The position numbers and the translations under genes were made by a program. Source: Candidatus Bathyarchaeota archaeon (GTDB lineage Archaea > Thermoproteota > Bathyarchaeia > Bathyarchaeales > Bathycorpusculaceae). Taken from it: a stretch of 10,361 bases of DNA. Shown here in pieces: positions 1 through 6,682 of this stretch (its first letter is position 1; each line of letters starts with the position of its first letter). The notes beneath the pieces are model-generated. The model was not told the DNA's origin and did no database searches. It worked only from the letters and a program-made list of their open reading frames with translations. The stretch covers positions 1-10,361 of the forward strand of contig DAOUTL010000035.1 of the NCBI GenBank assembly GCA_030626685.1. The letters are read 5' to 3'.

Positions 1-21
1 TAGAGAATTTTTCCAGAAACC

Positions 22-30
22 TTTAAATTT
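22..30 (+). promoter_or_regulatory. Probable TATA box of the binding-protein gene
   Basis: TTTAAATTT, preceded by an A-rich stretch that could serve as a BRE. An archaeal transcript would start about 25 bases downstream, near base 52, giving a leader of roughly 28 bases that still contains the ribosome site at 61-71. Assigned by position and composition only. Confidence 0.45.
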
Positions 31-60
31 GGATTTTACATATTTACATATTGCGAAAAA

Positions 61-71
61 GGAGAAAGGAG
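61..71 (+). promoter_or_regulatory. Ribosome binding site that decides the binding-protein start
   Basis: GGAGAAAGGAG holds two Shine-Dalgarno-like cores. The second (AGGAG, 67-71) lies nine bases before ATG 81. This favours ATG 81 over the in-frame TTG at 51, which would add ten mostly basic residues before the signal peptide and would put this site inside the coding region. Confidence 0.65.
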
Positions 72-80
72 AAAAGAAAA

Positions 81-2477
81 ATGAACAAAAAGACTTTATC
101 TGCAACCTTGGCAATTATCACAGCTCTGCTGATGATGACAGCTTTTCCGTTTCCAGCAAGTGCACAAGTAAGAGGACCCAGAACCGATGACCTTATTATA
201 AGATGCTACTCAGACGTAGAAGGTGCTTATGCGGCTTTGAAGTCAGGCGAAATTGACATTGTTGGTTATGAAATAACGAAGGAACTGTTTGTGGATGCAA
301 TAGAGGACCCACACATTCAGGTAGCTCCAGTTGCTGACATGGGAATGTACGAGTTTGACATACAAAACAACTGGACAATTAAAGATTTTCCAGAATGGCG
401 GTCGCCTACAAGCTATTGGAAGATGAGGGCTGCTATGGCTTGGCTAACAGACAAGGACGTCATCGTACGCGACTGCTGCGGAGGATTCGCTGAGAGAATC
501 GACCAGCCAATTGCAGCTCCGACGAAGGGCTGGATGAACGAGTCCTACATGAAACCATACTACCCGTATGAATACGACCCGTTAAGCGCAAAAGGCGTTT
601 TGGACACAATGTTTCCCGAAGGCACGACGGATAATACATATTATGACCCAACGTTTCCAGGATCAGTCCCGAAGATAAGAACTTATCCGGCGGGTCACGA
701 GAAGGCTGGTGAAGACTTAGATCCGTTAATAATTTGTATCAGGAAGGACGACAGGAGAAGGCTCTGCGCAGGCCGTATGCTGTATGAAAACTTGAGAAAG
801 CACGGAGTTCCATGCAACCCGATAGAGGCAGACATGTCCGGTTTGTATGACAGGGTCATGGGAGACATGAACTATCACGTATACACAGGCGGATGGAGCC
901 TTGGAAGATTCCCCGCATTAACCATCTACTTCCTGTACCACAGCTTGTGGTGCTTCCCCTATGGACCAAACTATGTGACAGGCTTCAACGCAACAGGCGA
1001 TCCTAATTATCCTGACCTTGACGCATTACTAGAGACTGCTTATTACTGTCCGTCATACGAGGCGGCTGTTACCGCCACCAAGAACGCTTTAGGCTTATTC
1101 ACAGAGTACTGCATAACCGTTCCATTATGGAGCGCCCGGTCCTTCTGGGCTTTCAACGACAAAGTGCTTGGCGTGGTTAACATGGAAGGATATGGACCTG
1201 AAAACGGCTACACATTTATGAACGCCTACAAAACCGATGGCACCCCGCTCGTGTACGGCTTGAAGAGCGCCCCAATCGCACAGAACATCATCTATTCAAG
1301 CTGGTTCTATGACCGACAAAGCCTGGACAGATATAACATGTATGGAGGCGTGGATGTGCCTCCATACAACTTAGCGGTAGACCAAGCTGGTTGGATCCAG
1401 GACTGGACAGAAGCAACAATTACCACATGGGTGGATCCTGAAACCGGCGAGACTAAGTCGAAGGTGACGATTTGGCTTAGGACCGACAACCATTGGGTGG
1501 AGCCTAAAACAGGCAATAAAGGACCTGTTGTTGACGCTAATGACTGGCTTTTCAGCGCCTTCGTACAGTTCGCATTCGACGATTGCTGGCTCGCAAGCGA
1601 ATACTATCCTGACTGTCACCACTTCAAGCTCTTCGACTATAAAGAGGTTGAAGGCGAAGTGCGCCCGTTCGGAATTGAGATTTACTACGACGATTACAGC
1701 TACTGGTTCACCTACAGTGCTAGTGGAGCAATCATACCCAGGCACAGGTGGCTTGTTTCACCGATTACAAAGGGCTTGCTCACTGAATCTTTCACTGAGG
1801 GAGTAGATGTTGATACTCCAGGTGTGGTTCCACTGACCGAGGAAATACTTTGGATTGAAGAGGTAAGGGCAGGCGGTGTTCCGCTGGAGATGTTTGTTGA
1901 TTACAACTGGGTCAAGGGCACACGTCTCCCTGAAGAGGAGATCAGGGGTGAACTTGTAATAACTAAGCCTGACATTCCGGATGGTACAGTGATCGAAGTG
2001 GATTATTGGGCTGCTGGCGATGCGAAGGGTTACTGGCCTGGTGCCTTGGATCCGCTTGACGGAGACGCAAACGGTGACGGTAAGCCTGACTACATCGCTG
2101 AAGGCTGTGGAATGTACTACCTGTACAGCTACGACAAGGTGGGAGGAGTCATCCACCTTAAACGGAACCCATACTTCTACATGGAAACTCCACCGCTAGG
2201 CGAGATAGACTTCGCCTGGAAGTGGGGTTCAAGAGACGCGAGCAGACCAGCACCAGACGTTCCAGAAGGCCCACGCACAGGCTACTACAAGATAGACATT
2301 TACGACGTTGTTGCTGCTTGCACTGCCTACGGAAGCTCAGGAAACGAAATACCAAGCGAGAACTGGTTCCCAGGAGCAGACCTTGTTGAGCCATGCTGCA
2401 AAGTCGACATCTACGACATAGTCAAGACATGCGGCTATTACGGAACGGAATACGGCCATACACCAATAGATCCATAA
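81..2477 (+). CDS. Secreted solute-binding protein, family 5 (peptide/nickel type), apparently circularly permuted, dockerin-like tail
   Basis: Extracytoplasmic receptor of the ABC importer encoded downstream. The 798-residue product starts with a signal peptide (residues 1 to about 29, hydrophobic core then ASA before QV) without a lipobox. Residues 33-370 match the part of family-5 proteins that normally comes last: the ALKSGEIDI segment (52-60), a WLTDKDVIV helix, a GGWSLGR segment (270-276), and the PLWSARSFWAF end. Residues 388-715 match the part that normally comes first: GLKSAPIAQNII (393-404), WLRTDNHW, ANDWLFSAF, and HLKRNPYF (692-699). The order is therefore swapped. A calcium-loop-like DANGDGKPD lies at 662-670, and two dockerin-like repeats end the protein (737-751, 774-788). 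Family-5 proteins are usually 500-600 residues. There are 16 cysteines, three N-x-S/T sequons and no C-terminal membrane anchor. C-ending codons are frequent, which fits high expression. The ligand cannot be told; oligopeptide is only the family default. Confidence 0.9.
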   Translation: MNKKTLSATLAIITALLMMTAFPFPASAQVRGPRTDDLIIRCYSDVEGAYAALKSGEIDIVGYEITKELFVDAIEDPHIQVAPVADMGMYEFDIQNNWTIKDFPEWRSPTSYWKMRAAMAWLTDKDVIVRDCCGGFAERIDQPIAAPTKGWMNESYMKPYYPYEYDPLSAKGVLDTMFPEGTTDNTYYDPTFPGSVPKIRTYPAGHEKAGEDLDPLIICIRKDDRRRLCAGRMLYENLRKHGVPCNPIEADMSGLYDRVMGDMNYHVYTGGWSLGRFPALTIYFLYHSLWCFPYGPNYVTGFNATGDPNYPDLDALLETAYYCPSYEAAVTATKNALGLFTEYCITVPLWSARSFWAFNDKVLGVVNMEGYGPENGYTFMNAYKTDGTPLVYGLKSAPIAQNIIYSSWFYDRQSLDRYNMYGGVDVPPYNLAVDQAGWIQDWTEATITTWVDPETGETKSKVTIWLRTDNHWVEPKTGNKGPVVDANDWLFSAFVQFAFDDCWLASEYYPDCHHFKLFDYKEVEGEVRPFGIEIYYDDYSYWFTYSASGAIIPRHRWLVSPITKGLLTESFTEGVDVDTPGVVPLTEEILWIEEVRAGGVPLEMFVDYNWVKGTRLPEEEIRGELVITKPDIPDGTVIEVDYWAAGDAKGYWPGALDPLDGDANGDGKPDYIAEGCGMYYLYSYDKVGGVIHLKRNPYFYMETPPLGEIDFAWKWGSRDASRPAPDVPEGPRTGYYKIDIYDVVAACTAYGSSGNEIPSENWFPGADLVEPCCKVDIYDIVKTCGYYGTEYGHTPIDP
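1339..1368 (+). repeat. Perfect 11-bp inverted repeat inside the binding-protein gene
   Basis: Bases 1339-1349 and 1358-1368 are exact reverse complements around an 8-base loop (1350-1357), so the message could form a strong hairpin. It lies about 100 bases after the swap point between the two halves of the protein and encodes the stretch around MYGGVDVPPY. It may be chance driven by the coding sequence. Confidence 0.6.
2289..2444 (+). repeat. Tandem dockerin-like repeat at the C terminus of the binding protein
   Basis: Two copies of a motif, KIDIYDVVAACTAYG (2289-2333) and KVDIYDIVKTCGYYG (2400-2444), lie 37 residues apart. This is the helix-side half of a type I dockerin repeat as seen in many archaeal exported proteins (VDIYDIV followed by a Y-G turn). 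The preceding calcium ligands, normally D-x-N-x-D-G, are missing in copy 1 (TGYY) and replaced in copy 2 by ADLVEPCC. The fold may persist without calcium, perhaps held by cysteines. Confidence 0.65.
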
Positions 2478-2506
2478 AAGTAAGAACTAAAAAATCTCAG
2501 TCTCCC

Positions 2507-2513
2507 TTTTTTT
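2507..2513 (+). terminator. T-tract terminator after the binding-protein gene
   Basis: Seven T on the coding strand, 30 bases after the stop, without a clear hairpin, as is usual for archaeal termination. A new TATA box follows at 2533, so the binding protein and the permeases probably form separate units, with possible readthrough. Confidence 0.5.
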
Positions 2514-2532
2514 ATTGTAAACGTAGTTAAAG

Positions 2533-2543
2533 CTTAAATATAG
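2533..2543 (+). promoter_or_regulatory. TATA box of the permease pair
   Basis: CTTAAATATAG, with AAAG just upstream as a possible BRE. The predicted transcript start near 2563 leaves a leader of about 15 bases. GGTG at 2567-2570 then sits seven bases before ATG 2578, which favours that start over the in-frame TTG at 2572. Confidence 0.5.
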
Positions 2544-2577
2544 AATTTAAGTCTGTAAGTACAGTTGGTGTTTGTTA

Positions 2578-3567
2578 ATGGGTTTAAGGGCATATATTGC
2601 TAAAAGAATCGTATATATGATAATACTCATATTTCTTGTTGCCTCTTTTAATTTCGTTATTTTTAATATGATGCCTGGAACAACCTTGGCGAAATATGTA
2701 GCTAATGTAAAGGGCAAAATGACTCCAGAACGTCTTGAAAAGCTAAAGCAGCAATTCGGTTTTGACAAACCCTTACATGAAAGGTACCTCATGTATGTCC
2801 GAAACATGCTCACCTGGAATTTCGGTGAAAGCTATGAGGCAAGGAGGACAGTAGAGGAGGAAATAACAGAGAGGTTACCCATCACCTTAGTCTTAATGGG
2901 AATCTCGGAAATAGCTGCCATGATAATCGGGATCCTGTTAGGCGTAATAGTTGCACACAAAAGAGGAAGCACCCTCGACACAGCCTTAGTGACAGTATCA
3001 CTGTCAACATACTCCATCCCCATATTTTGGATAGGATGGTTAATGATATCCTTTTTCTCCATCCGCTTAGGCTGGTTTCCAGTTGGAAAAATCACGCCAG
3101 CATGGTGGGCTACAAACCCGCCAGCCAACATCTTCGAAGACATCGGCGGACGCCTATACTGTTTATTCTTACCAGCAACCACACTTTTCATTTTCCTTGT
3201 CGGCGGATGGATTCTCTTAACTAGAGCGGTTATGCTAGAATGCATCACTGAAGATTACGTCCTTACAGCTAAGGCGAAGGGACTGCCGGACAGAACAGTC
3301 CTATATAAACACGTTTTAAAAAACGCGTCACTGCCATTGGTCACCAGCATAGCATTAACCTTCGGCTTCCTCATAGGCGGAGCCATAATAACCGAAACAG
3401 TGTATTCAATCGAAGGCATGGGAAGACTTGTCTGGAGAGCTATACTAACGACAGATGTACCGATTATGCAAGCATTTTTCTATATTTCAGCACTTTTAGT
3501 AATCTTAGCAAACTTTGTAGCGGATCTAATCTATGGAGTTATAGATCCAAGAATAAAATACGGGTGA
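2578..3567 (+). CDS. ABC importer permease, DppB/OppB type
   Basis: First membrane subunit of the peptide/nickel-type importer. The 329-residue product has the usual length and layout of the DppB family: an N-terminal membrane helix (about 11-31) ending in FNMMPG, then an outer segment with the QFGFDKPL and WNFGES motifs. Five more helices follow (about 105-125, 136-160, 197-217, 253-273, 300-320). The cytoplasmic EAA loop that docks on the ATPase is at 226-250 (DYVLTAKAKG and on to VLKNA), and the protein ends in the family-typical VIDPRIKYG. ATG 2578 is preferred over TTG 2572 because the GGTG ribosome site has a proper spacing only to the ATG. The partner permease follows after four bases, so the two are surely co-transcribed and probably translationally coupled. 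Confidence 0.93.
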   Translation: MGLRAYIAKRIVYMIILIFLVASFNFVIFNMMPGTTLAKYVANVKGKMTPERLEKLKQQFGFDKPLHERYLMYVRNMLTWNFGESYEARRTVEEEITERLPITLVLMGISEIAAMIIGILLGVIVAHKRGSTLDTALVTVSLSTYSIPIFWIGWLMISFFSIRLGWFPVGKITPAWWATNPPANIFEDIGGRLYCLFLPATTLFIFLVGGWILLTRAVMLECITEDYVLTAKAKGLPDRTVLYKHVLKNASLPLVTSIALTFGFLIGGAIITETVYSIEGMGRLVWRAILTTDVPIMQAFFYISALLVILANFVADLIYGVIDPRIKYG

Positions 3568-3571
3568 GAAC

Positions 3572-5116
3572 ATGGCAAAACGCAAAGACAAAGTTTCGTT
3601 TACGATAAGCAGATTCAAAGGATTCTGGGATCAATATAAAGAAAGCAAACGAGGTCTAATTGGAATAACGATAATTCTACTTTTTGGAGTAATAGCTATA
3701 ATCGGTCCATCAATAACCCCCTACGATCCGATACGTCCAAGGATGTCAGGATATTATCCAGGCCAACAGCCCGCGCTGGCGGAACAACTTTGTGTCCCAG
3801 TGTGGTATAAGAATCTACCTGGAGGGCAAAACATATCGGAAAACCTAAAAGTCGTGCCGGATCACGAATTCACCTCAAAAGAAAAATTTGAGGAGGAATG
3901 GAGCTGCATGTATGCTCCATCCCAATACAATATTACCGTACGACACAGTGAGACAGGAGGAAACCATGACAACGACGGATGCATTGAAATATCATATAAA
4001 AGGAAAAGCGACGAACCTGCTCCCTCAAATGTTAGTATCATCCTAACCAAAGAGTTTGAATACCCATTCCATGCACCCCCTAAGTCGATTTGGATGCACT
4101 TGTCTTGCTTCATCGACAACAAGACCACCCTACCAAAATTTCCTTTTGCAATGAACATTCGGCTTCGCCGAGGGAACGAAGTATTTCCTGTAATGAGCTG
4201 GCATGAGATTACAAGCGACATGATTGCGTCGAGGTGGTGGCATGATAAAGGTAAAACAGCAGGCCCTGTTGGAGACATAGAGGAAAAAATCTTTACAAAA
4301 GCCGGAAACTATACTTACGAATTTGAGCTAATAATATTAGACGGGGAAGGAGAGGAAAAAGACCTAACAATATACCTTGACAACGTTGACATGATACTGT
4401 ACGGCAACGCATTCGGCCTTCTCGGGACGGATAACGAAGAAAGAACGCCGAGGGACTTGTTCACAAGGCTTGTACATGGAACAAGAGTCTCCTTCATCAT
4501 CGGGTTGCTTACAGCGTTTTTCTCCATATTGATCGGGCTGACAGTAGGATTGGTTTCAGGATACTGCGGTGGCGCTGTTGACGAAATATTGATGAGATTT
4601 GCAGACTTCATGCTAGTCTTGCCAAGCTTGCCTTTGCTAATAGTCTTAGTCATGGTGCTTGGAGCCTCAATCTGGAACATAATAGCCGTATTAATATTTA
4701 TGGGATGGATGGGTTTCTCACGAAGCGTGAGATCTATGGTGCTAAGCTTGCGTGAAAGACCATTTGTTGAAGCCGCCAAAGCCTCTGGAGGCGACACATT
4801 CTACATTATACGCCGACATATTCTTCCAAACGTGTTCGCCCTAGTATACGTATCGTTAGCAACAGCGGTTCCAGGCGCCATACTTTCTGAAGCTTCCCTC
4901 GCTTGGCTTGGACTCGGCGACATCAACGTAGCGTCTTGGGGAATGATGCTTTACGATTTCCAACAAACTCAGACCGCGCTTGTAAGAGGCATCGGTGAAT
5001 ATTGGTTCTGGGTTTTACCCCCCGGCATAGCAATTGCACTGATGGCAATGGCGTTCATCTTAATGGGATTCTCCCTAGACGAAATATTAAACCCGAAACT
5101 TAGGAAAAGACGTTAA
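3572..5116 (+). CDS. ABC importer permease, DppC/OppC type, with a large extracytoplasmic insert domain
   Basis: Second membrane subunit, pairing with the upstream DppB-type protein. GGTGA at 3563-3567 overlaps the previous stop codon and lies four bases before ATG. The 514-residue product is about 200 longer than typical DppC (near 300). Helix 1 (28-47) ends in the family-typical PSITPYDP. The standard sequence resumes only at 281-310 (FGLLGTD, then RDLFTRLVHGTRVSF). After that come the remaining membrane helices and the EAA loop (399-421, VEAAKASGG to HILPN), then LGLGDI and the ILNPKLR end. Residues about 60-280 are a beta-rich extra domain, which by topology lies outside the membrane. It has five N-x-S/T sequons (87, 120, 153, 183, 246) and four cysteines (74, 112, 137, 179); no sequons and only one cysteine (332) occur elsewhere in the protein. 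The transport core looks intact. Confidence 0.92.
   Translation: MAKRKDKVSFTISRFKGFWDQYKESKRGLIGITIILLFGVIAIIGPSITPYDPIRPRMSGYYPGQQPALAEQLCVPVWYKNLPGGQNISENLKVVPDHEFTSKEKFEEEWSCMYAPSQYNITVRHSETGGNHDNDGCIEISYKRKSDEPAPSNVSIILTKEFEYPFHAPPKSIWMHLSCFIDNKTTLPKFPFAMNIRLRRGNEVFPVMSWHEITSDMIASRWWHDKGKTAGPVGDIEEKIFTKAGNYTYEFELIILDGEGEEKDLTIYLDNVDMILYGNAFGLLGTDNEERTPRDLFTRLVHGTRVSFIIGLLTAFFSILIGLTVGLVSGYCGGAVDEILMRFADFMLVLPSLPLLIVLVMVLGASIWNIIAVLIFMGWMGFSRSVRSMVLSLRERPFVEAAKASGGDTFYIIRRHILPNVFALVYVSLATAVPGAILSEASLAWLGLGDINVASWGMMLYDFQQTQTALVRGIGEYWFWVLPPGIAIALMAMAFILMGFSLDEILNPKLRKRR
3749..4411 (+). other. Insert domain of the DppC-type permease, jelly-roll-like
   Basis: Codes for residues 60-280. The pattern is short hydrophobic beta strands: DNDGCIEISYK (133-143), IWMHLSCFID (173-182), FAMNIRLRR (192-200), GNYTYEFELII (245-255). 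It finishes with DLTIYLDNVDMILYG (264-278). An IYLDNV-type last strand is characteristic of galactose-binding-like jelly rolls and carbohydrate-binding modules. The fold is inferred from strand pattern and that ending; no catalytic motif is visible. Confidence 0.6.
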
Positions 5117-5129
5117 GCCTCTGACAATA

Positions 5130-5528
5130 CTATTCGCGGTCACGCCCAGTTGAACGTTCAAGGAAATCAATTTTCTCCTCTAAGCAAACCCAAAAATTCC
5201 TTTCCAACTTTTCTAAAGCTTCCTGTGACTTCAGACCTCGTAAAAGAAAACTCCCACCACCAAGGAACGTTGTGACTCTACCAAACCTTATAAAGGAACG
5301 GGAACGAGAACCAGCATCAAACCTCACTACAAAATCATTAGGACCGCCGGAAACGAGCACAGTGACATTCTCAATAATGTCACGGTCACATCTCGTTCTG
5401 ACAATGATTTTATAGCCTCCTTTTTCTTCTATCCTAACTGTTTCAAAGCCTTTCTCAACAAAAAACTGTTCTATACATCTGCATAGTGCTGGTAAGCGGA
5501 CATTCCTCCCTACATAACGTGATTCCAT
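5130..5528 (-). CDS. Conserved-looking small soluble protein of unknown function
   Basis: I do not recognise this 132-residue protein. It has no signal peptide or membrane helix and should be cytoplasmic. It alternates strands and helices. A basic N-terminal segment has LCRCIEQFF (15-23). A strand region GYKIIVRTRCDRD (38-50) and VTVLVSGGPNDFVVRF (55-70) comes next. A glycine-rich turn (FLGGGSFLLRGLKS, 88-101) leads into a charged amphipathic helix (103-124). The start is set by AAAGGTGA four bases before ATG 5528; the in-frame TTG at 5549 lies upstream of that site and is less likely. It lies between the permease and ATPase genes on the opposite strand, ending 13 bases from the permease stop. 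Nothing ties it functionally to the transporter. Its codon use and own promoter suggest a real gene. Confidence 0.72.
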   Translation of the reverse strand: MESRYVGRNVRLPALCRCIEQFFVEKGFETVRIEEKGGYKIIVRTRCDRDIIENVTVLVSGGPNDFVVRFDAGSRSRSFIRFGRVTTFLGGGSFLLRGLKSQEALEKLERNFWVCLEEKIDFLERSTGRDRE

Positions 5529-5567
5529 GAAGTCACCTTTCGCAATCAAAATTTCCTACCTAACCCT

Positions 5568-5579
5568 TCTTTTAAGCAT
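5568..5579 (-). promoter_or_regulatory. TATA box of the small minus-strand gene
   Basis: TGCTTAAAAGAA read on the minus strand. A start about 25 bases downstream (near 5548) gives a leader of about 20 bases that contains the GGTGA ribosome site at 5533-5537. Confidence 0.45.
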
Positions 5580-5624
5580 TTCGAAAAATGAATAAAAAGC
5601 AAACTAGAAAAGGAACACTCAAAG

Positions 5625-5637
5625 CTTATATAAAAGG
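5625..5637 (+). promoter_or_regulatory. Strong TATA box of the ATPase pair
   Basis: CTTATATAAAAGG, close to the archaeal consensus, with CTCAAAG just upstream as a possible BRE. The predicted transcript start near 5657 leaves a leader of about 40-47 bases, longer than for the other genes here. It lies about 50 bases from the opposing TATA box of the small gene, so this interval is a compact divergent promoter. Confidence 0.6.
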
Positions 5638-5703
5638 ACAGTTCTGTAGTTATTCGAACCGGAAAATCGAAGAACAAAATAAAGAAACAAAAAGATGATG
5701 ACC

Positions 5704-6666
5704 ATGCCATTATTAGATGTTCAAAATCTAACTACTTATTACTTCACTCGCAGAGGCGCAGTAAAGGCTGCTGAAGGAGTTAGTTTTGGTCTAGAAAAAG
5801 GTGAATCTTTAGGGTTAGCCGGAGAATCAGGATGCGGTAAAACCACCATTGCTCTCTCTTTACTTAAAATTCTGCCACAAGGAGGACGAATAGTTAACGG
5901 AAAAGTCATTTTTAAAGGTGTTAACATCGTCGACCTTGACGAAACCGAAATGAGAGAAAAAATCAGATGGAAGGGAATATCAATAGTGTTTCAAGGGGCC
6001 ATGAACGCTTTAAACCCTGTTTTTAAGATAGGCGATCAAATCGTTGAGGCTATCAAAATTCACGAACCCAAAGTAACCAAAAGAGAAGCCAAGGAAAGGG
6101 GGAAAAAGCTTATGGAAATGGTAGGAATTGAACCCTCAAGAATAGACAATTATCCTCATGAATTTAGTGGAGGGATGAGACAACGCGCATTGATAGCCAT
6201 GTCTTTAGCATGTAATCCGGAAATGCTAATCGCCGATGAACCAGGAACGGCCCTCGATGTCATTGTGCAAGCACAAGTATTAAGATTAATGAGAGAATTG
6301 AAAGACAGGCTAAACCTGTCACTAATTATGATTACTCATGACCTCTCCATGATCGCAGAGGTATGCAAAAAAATTGCCATAATGTACGCTGGCTACTTAC
6401 TTGAATATGGAGACATAGTGACTATATTCAAAAAGCCTCTACACCCCTACACACAAGACCTAATACAATCCTTCCCAAGCATCAAAGCCGCCAAGCAGGA
6501 AATGATTTCGATTCCGGGCACTCCACCAGACCTTTTAAATCCACCGCCGGGATGCAGATTCCACCCGAGATGCAAATACGCTATGAACATATGCAAGAAA
6601 AAAGTTCCGGAGATGAAGAAAATAGCTGGAGACCATTTTGTAGCATGCCATTTAGTTAAAGGATAA
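5704..6666 (+). CDS. ABC importer ATPase, DppD/OppD type
   Basis: First ATP-hydrolysing subunit of the importer, on the inner face of the membrane. The 320-residue product has all motor motifs: Walker A GESGCGKTT (40-48), Q-loop VFQGAMNALNPV (Gln 97), signature FSGGMRQR (154-161), Walker B MLIADEP (174-180, catalytic Glu 179), and H-loop THD (His 212). The family-specific C-terminal region has PPPGCRFHPRC and four cysteines (284, 290, 297, 315), the pattern that binds a 4Fe-4S cluster in characterised DppD/OppD subunits. After Walker B it reads DEPGTALD where most relatives have DEPTTALD. The start is uncertain: ATGs at 5695, 5698 and 5704 are all in frame. I chose 5704 because relatives begin right at the LLDVQNL strand and a weak GATGA lies just upstream. 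Sixteen bases separate it from the second ATPase. Confidence 0.93.
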   Translation: MPLLDVQNLTTYYFTRRGAVKAAEGVSFGLEKGESLGLAGESGCGKTTIALSLLKILPQGGRIVNGKVIFKGVNIVDLDETEMREKIRWKGISIVFQGAMNALNPVFKIGDQIVEAIKIHEPKVTKREAKERGKKLMEMVGIEPSRIDNYPHEFSGGMRQRALIAMSLACNPEMLIADEPGTALDVIVQAQVLRLMRELKDRLNLSLIMITHDLSMIAEVCKKIAIMYAGYLLEYGDIVTIFKKPLHPYTQDLIQSFPSIKAAKQEMISIPGTPPDLLNPPPGCRFHPRCKYAMNICKKKVPEMKKIAGDHFVACHLVKG

Positions 6667-6669
6667 CAT

Positions 6670-6675
6670 AGGAGA
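6670..6675 (+). promoter_or_regulatory. Ribosome binding site supporting a TTG start
   Basis: AGGAGA, seven bases before TTG 6683. There is no in-frame ATG at a suitable distance, so this site supports a TTG start for the second ATPase. Confidence 0.65.
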
Positions 6676-6682
6676 GATAAAA

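Noticed and set aside
51..80. Upstream TTG start for the binding protein, adding ten residues
   Set aside because: The added residues are highly basic and precede a complete signal peptide. The ribosome site GGAGAAAGGAG falls inside this stretch and points to ATG 81.
4716..4732. 7-bp inverted repeat TCTCACG-AAG-CGTGAGA in the DppC-type permease gene
   Set aside because: This length is expected by chance in 10 kb, and it lies within well-conserved permease coding sequence.
5655..5662. CGAACCGG, seen also at 8481-8488 and 10112-10119, as a possible shared operator
   Set aside because: Eight bases, three copies, one of them inside a coding region and no common distance to promoters; probably chance.
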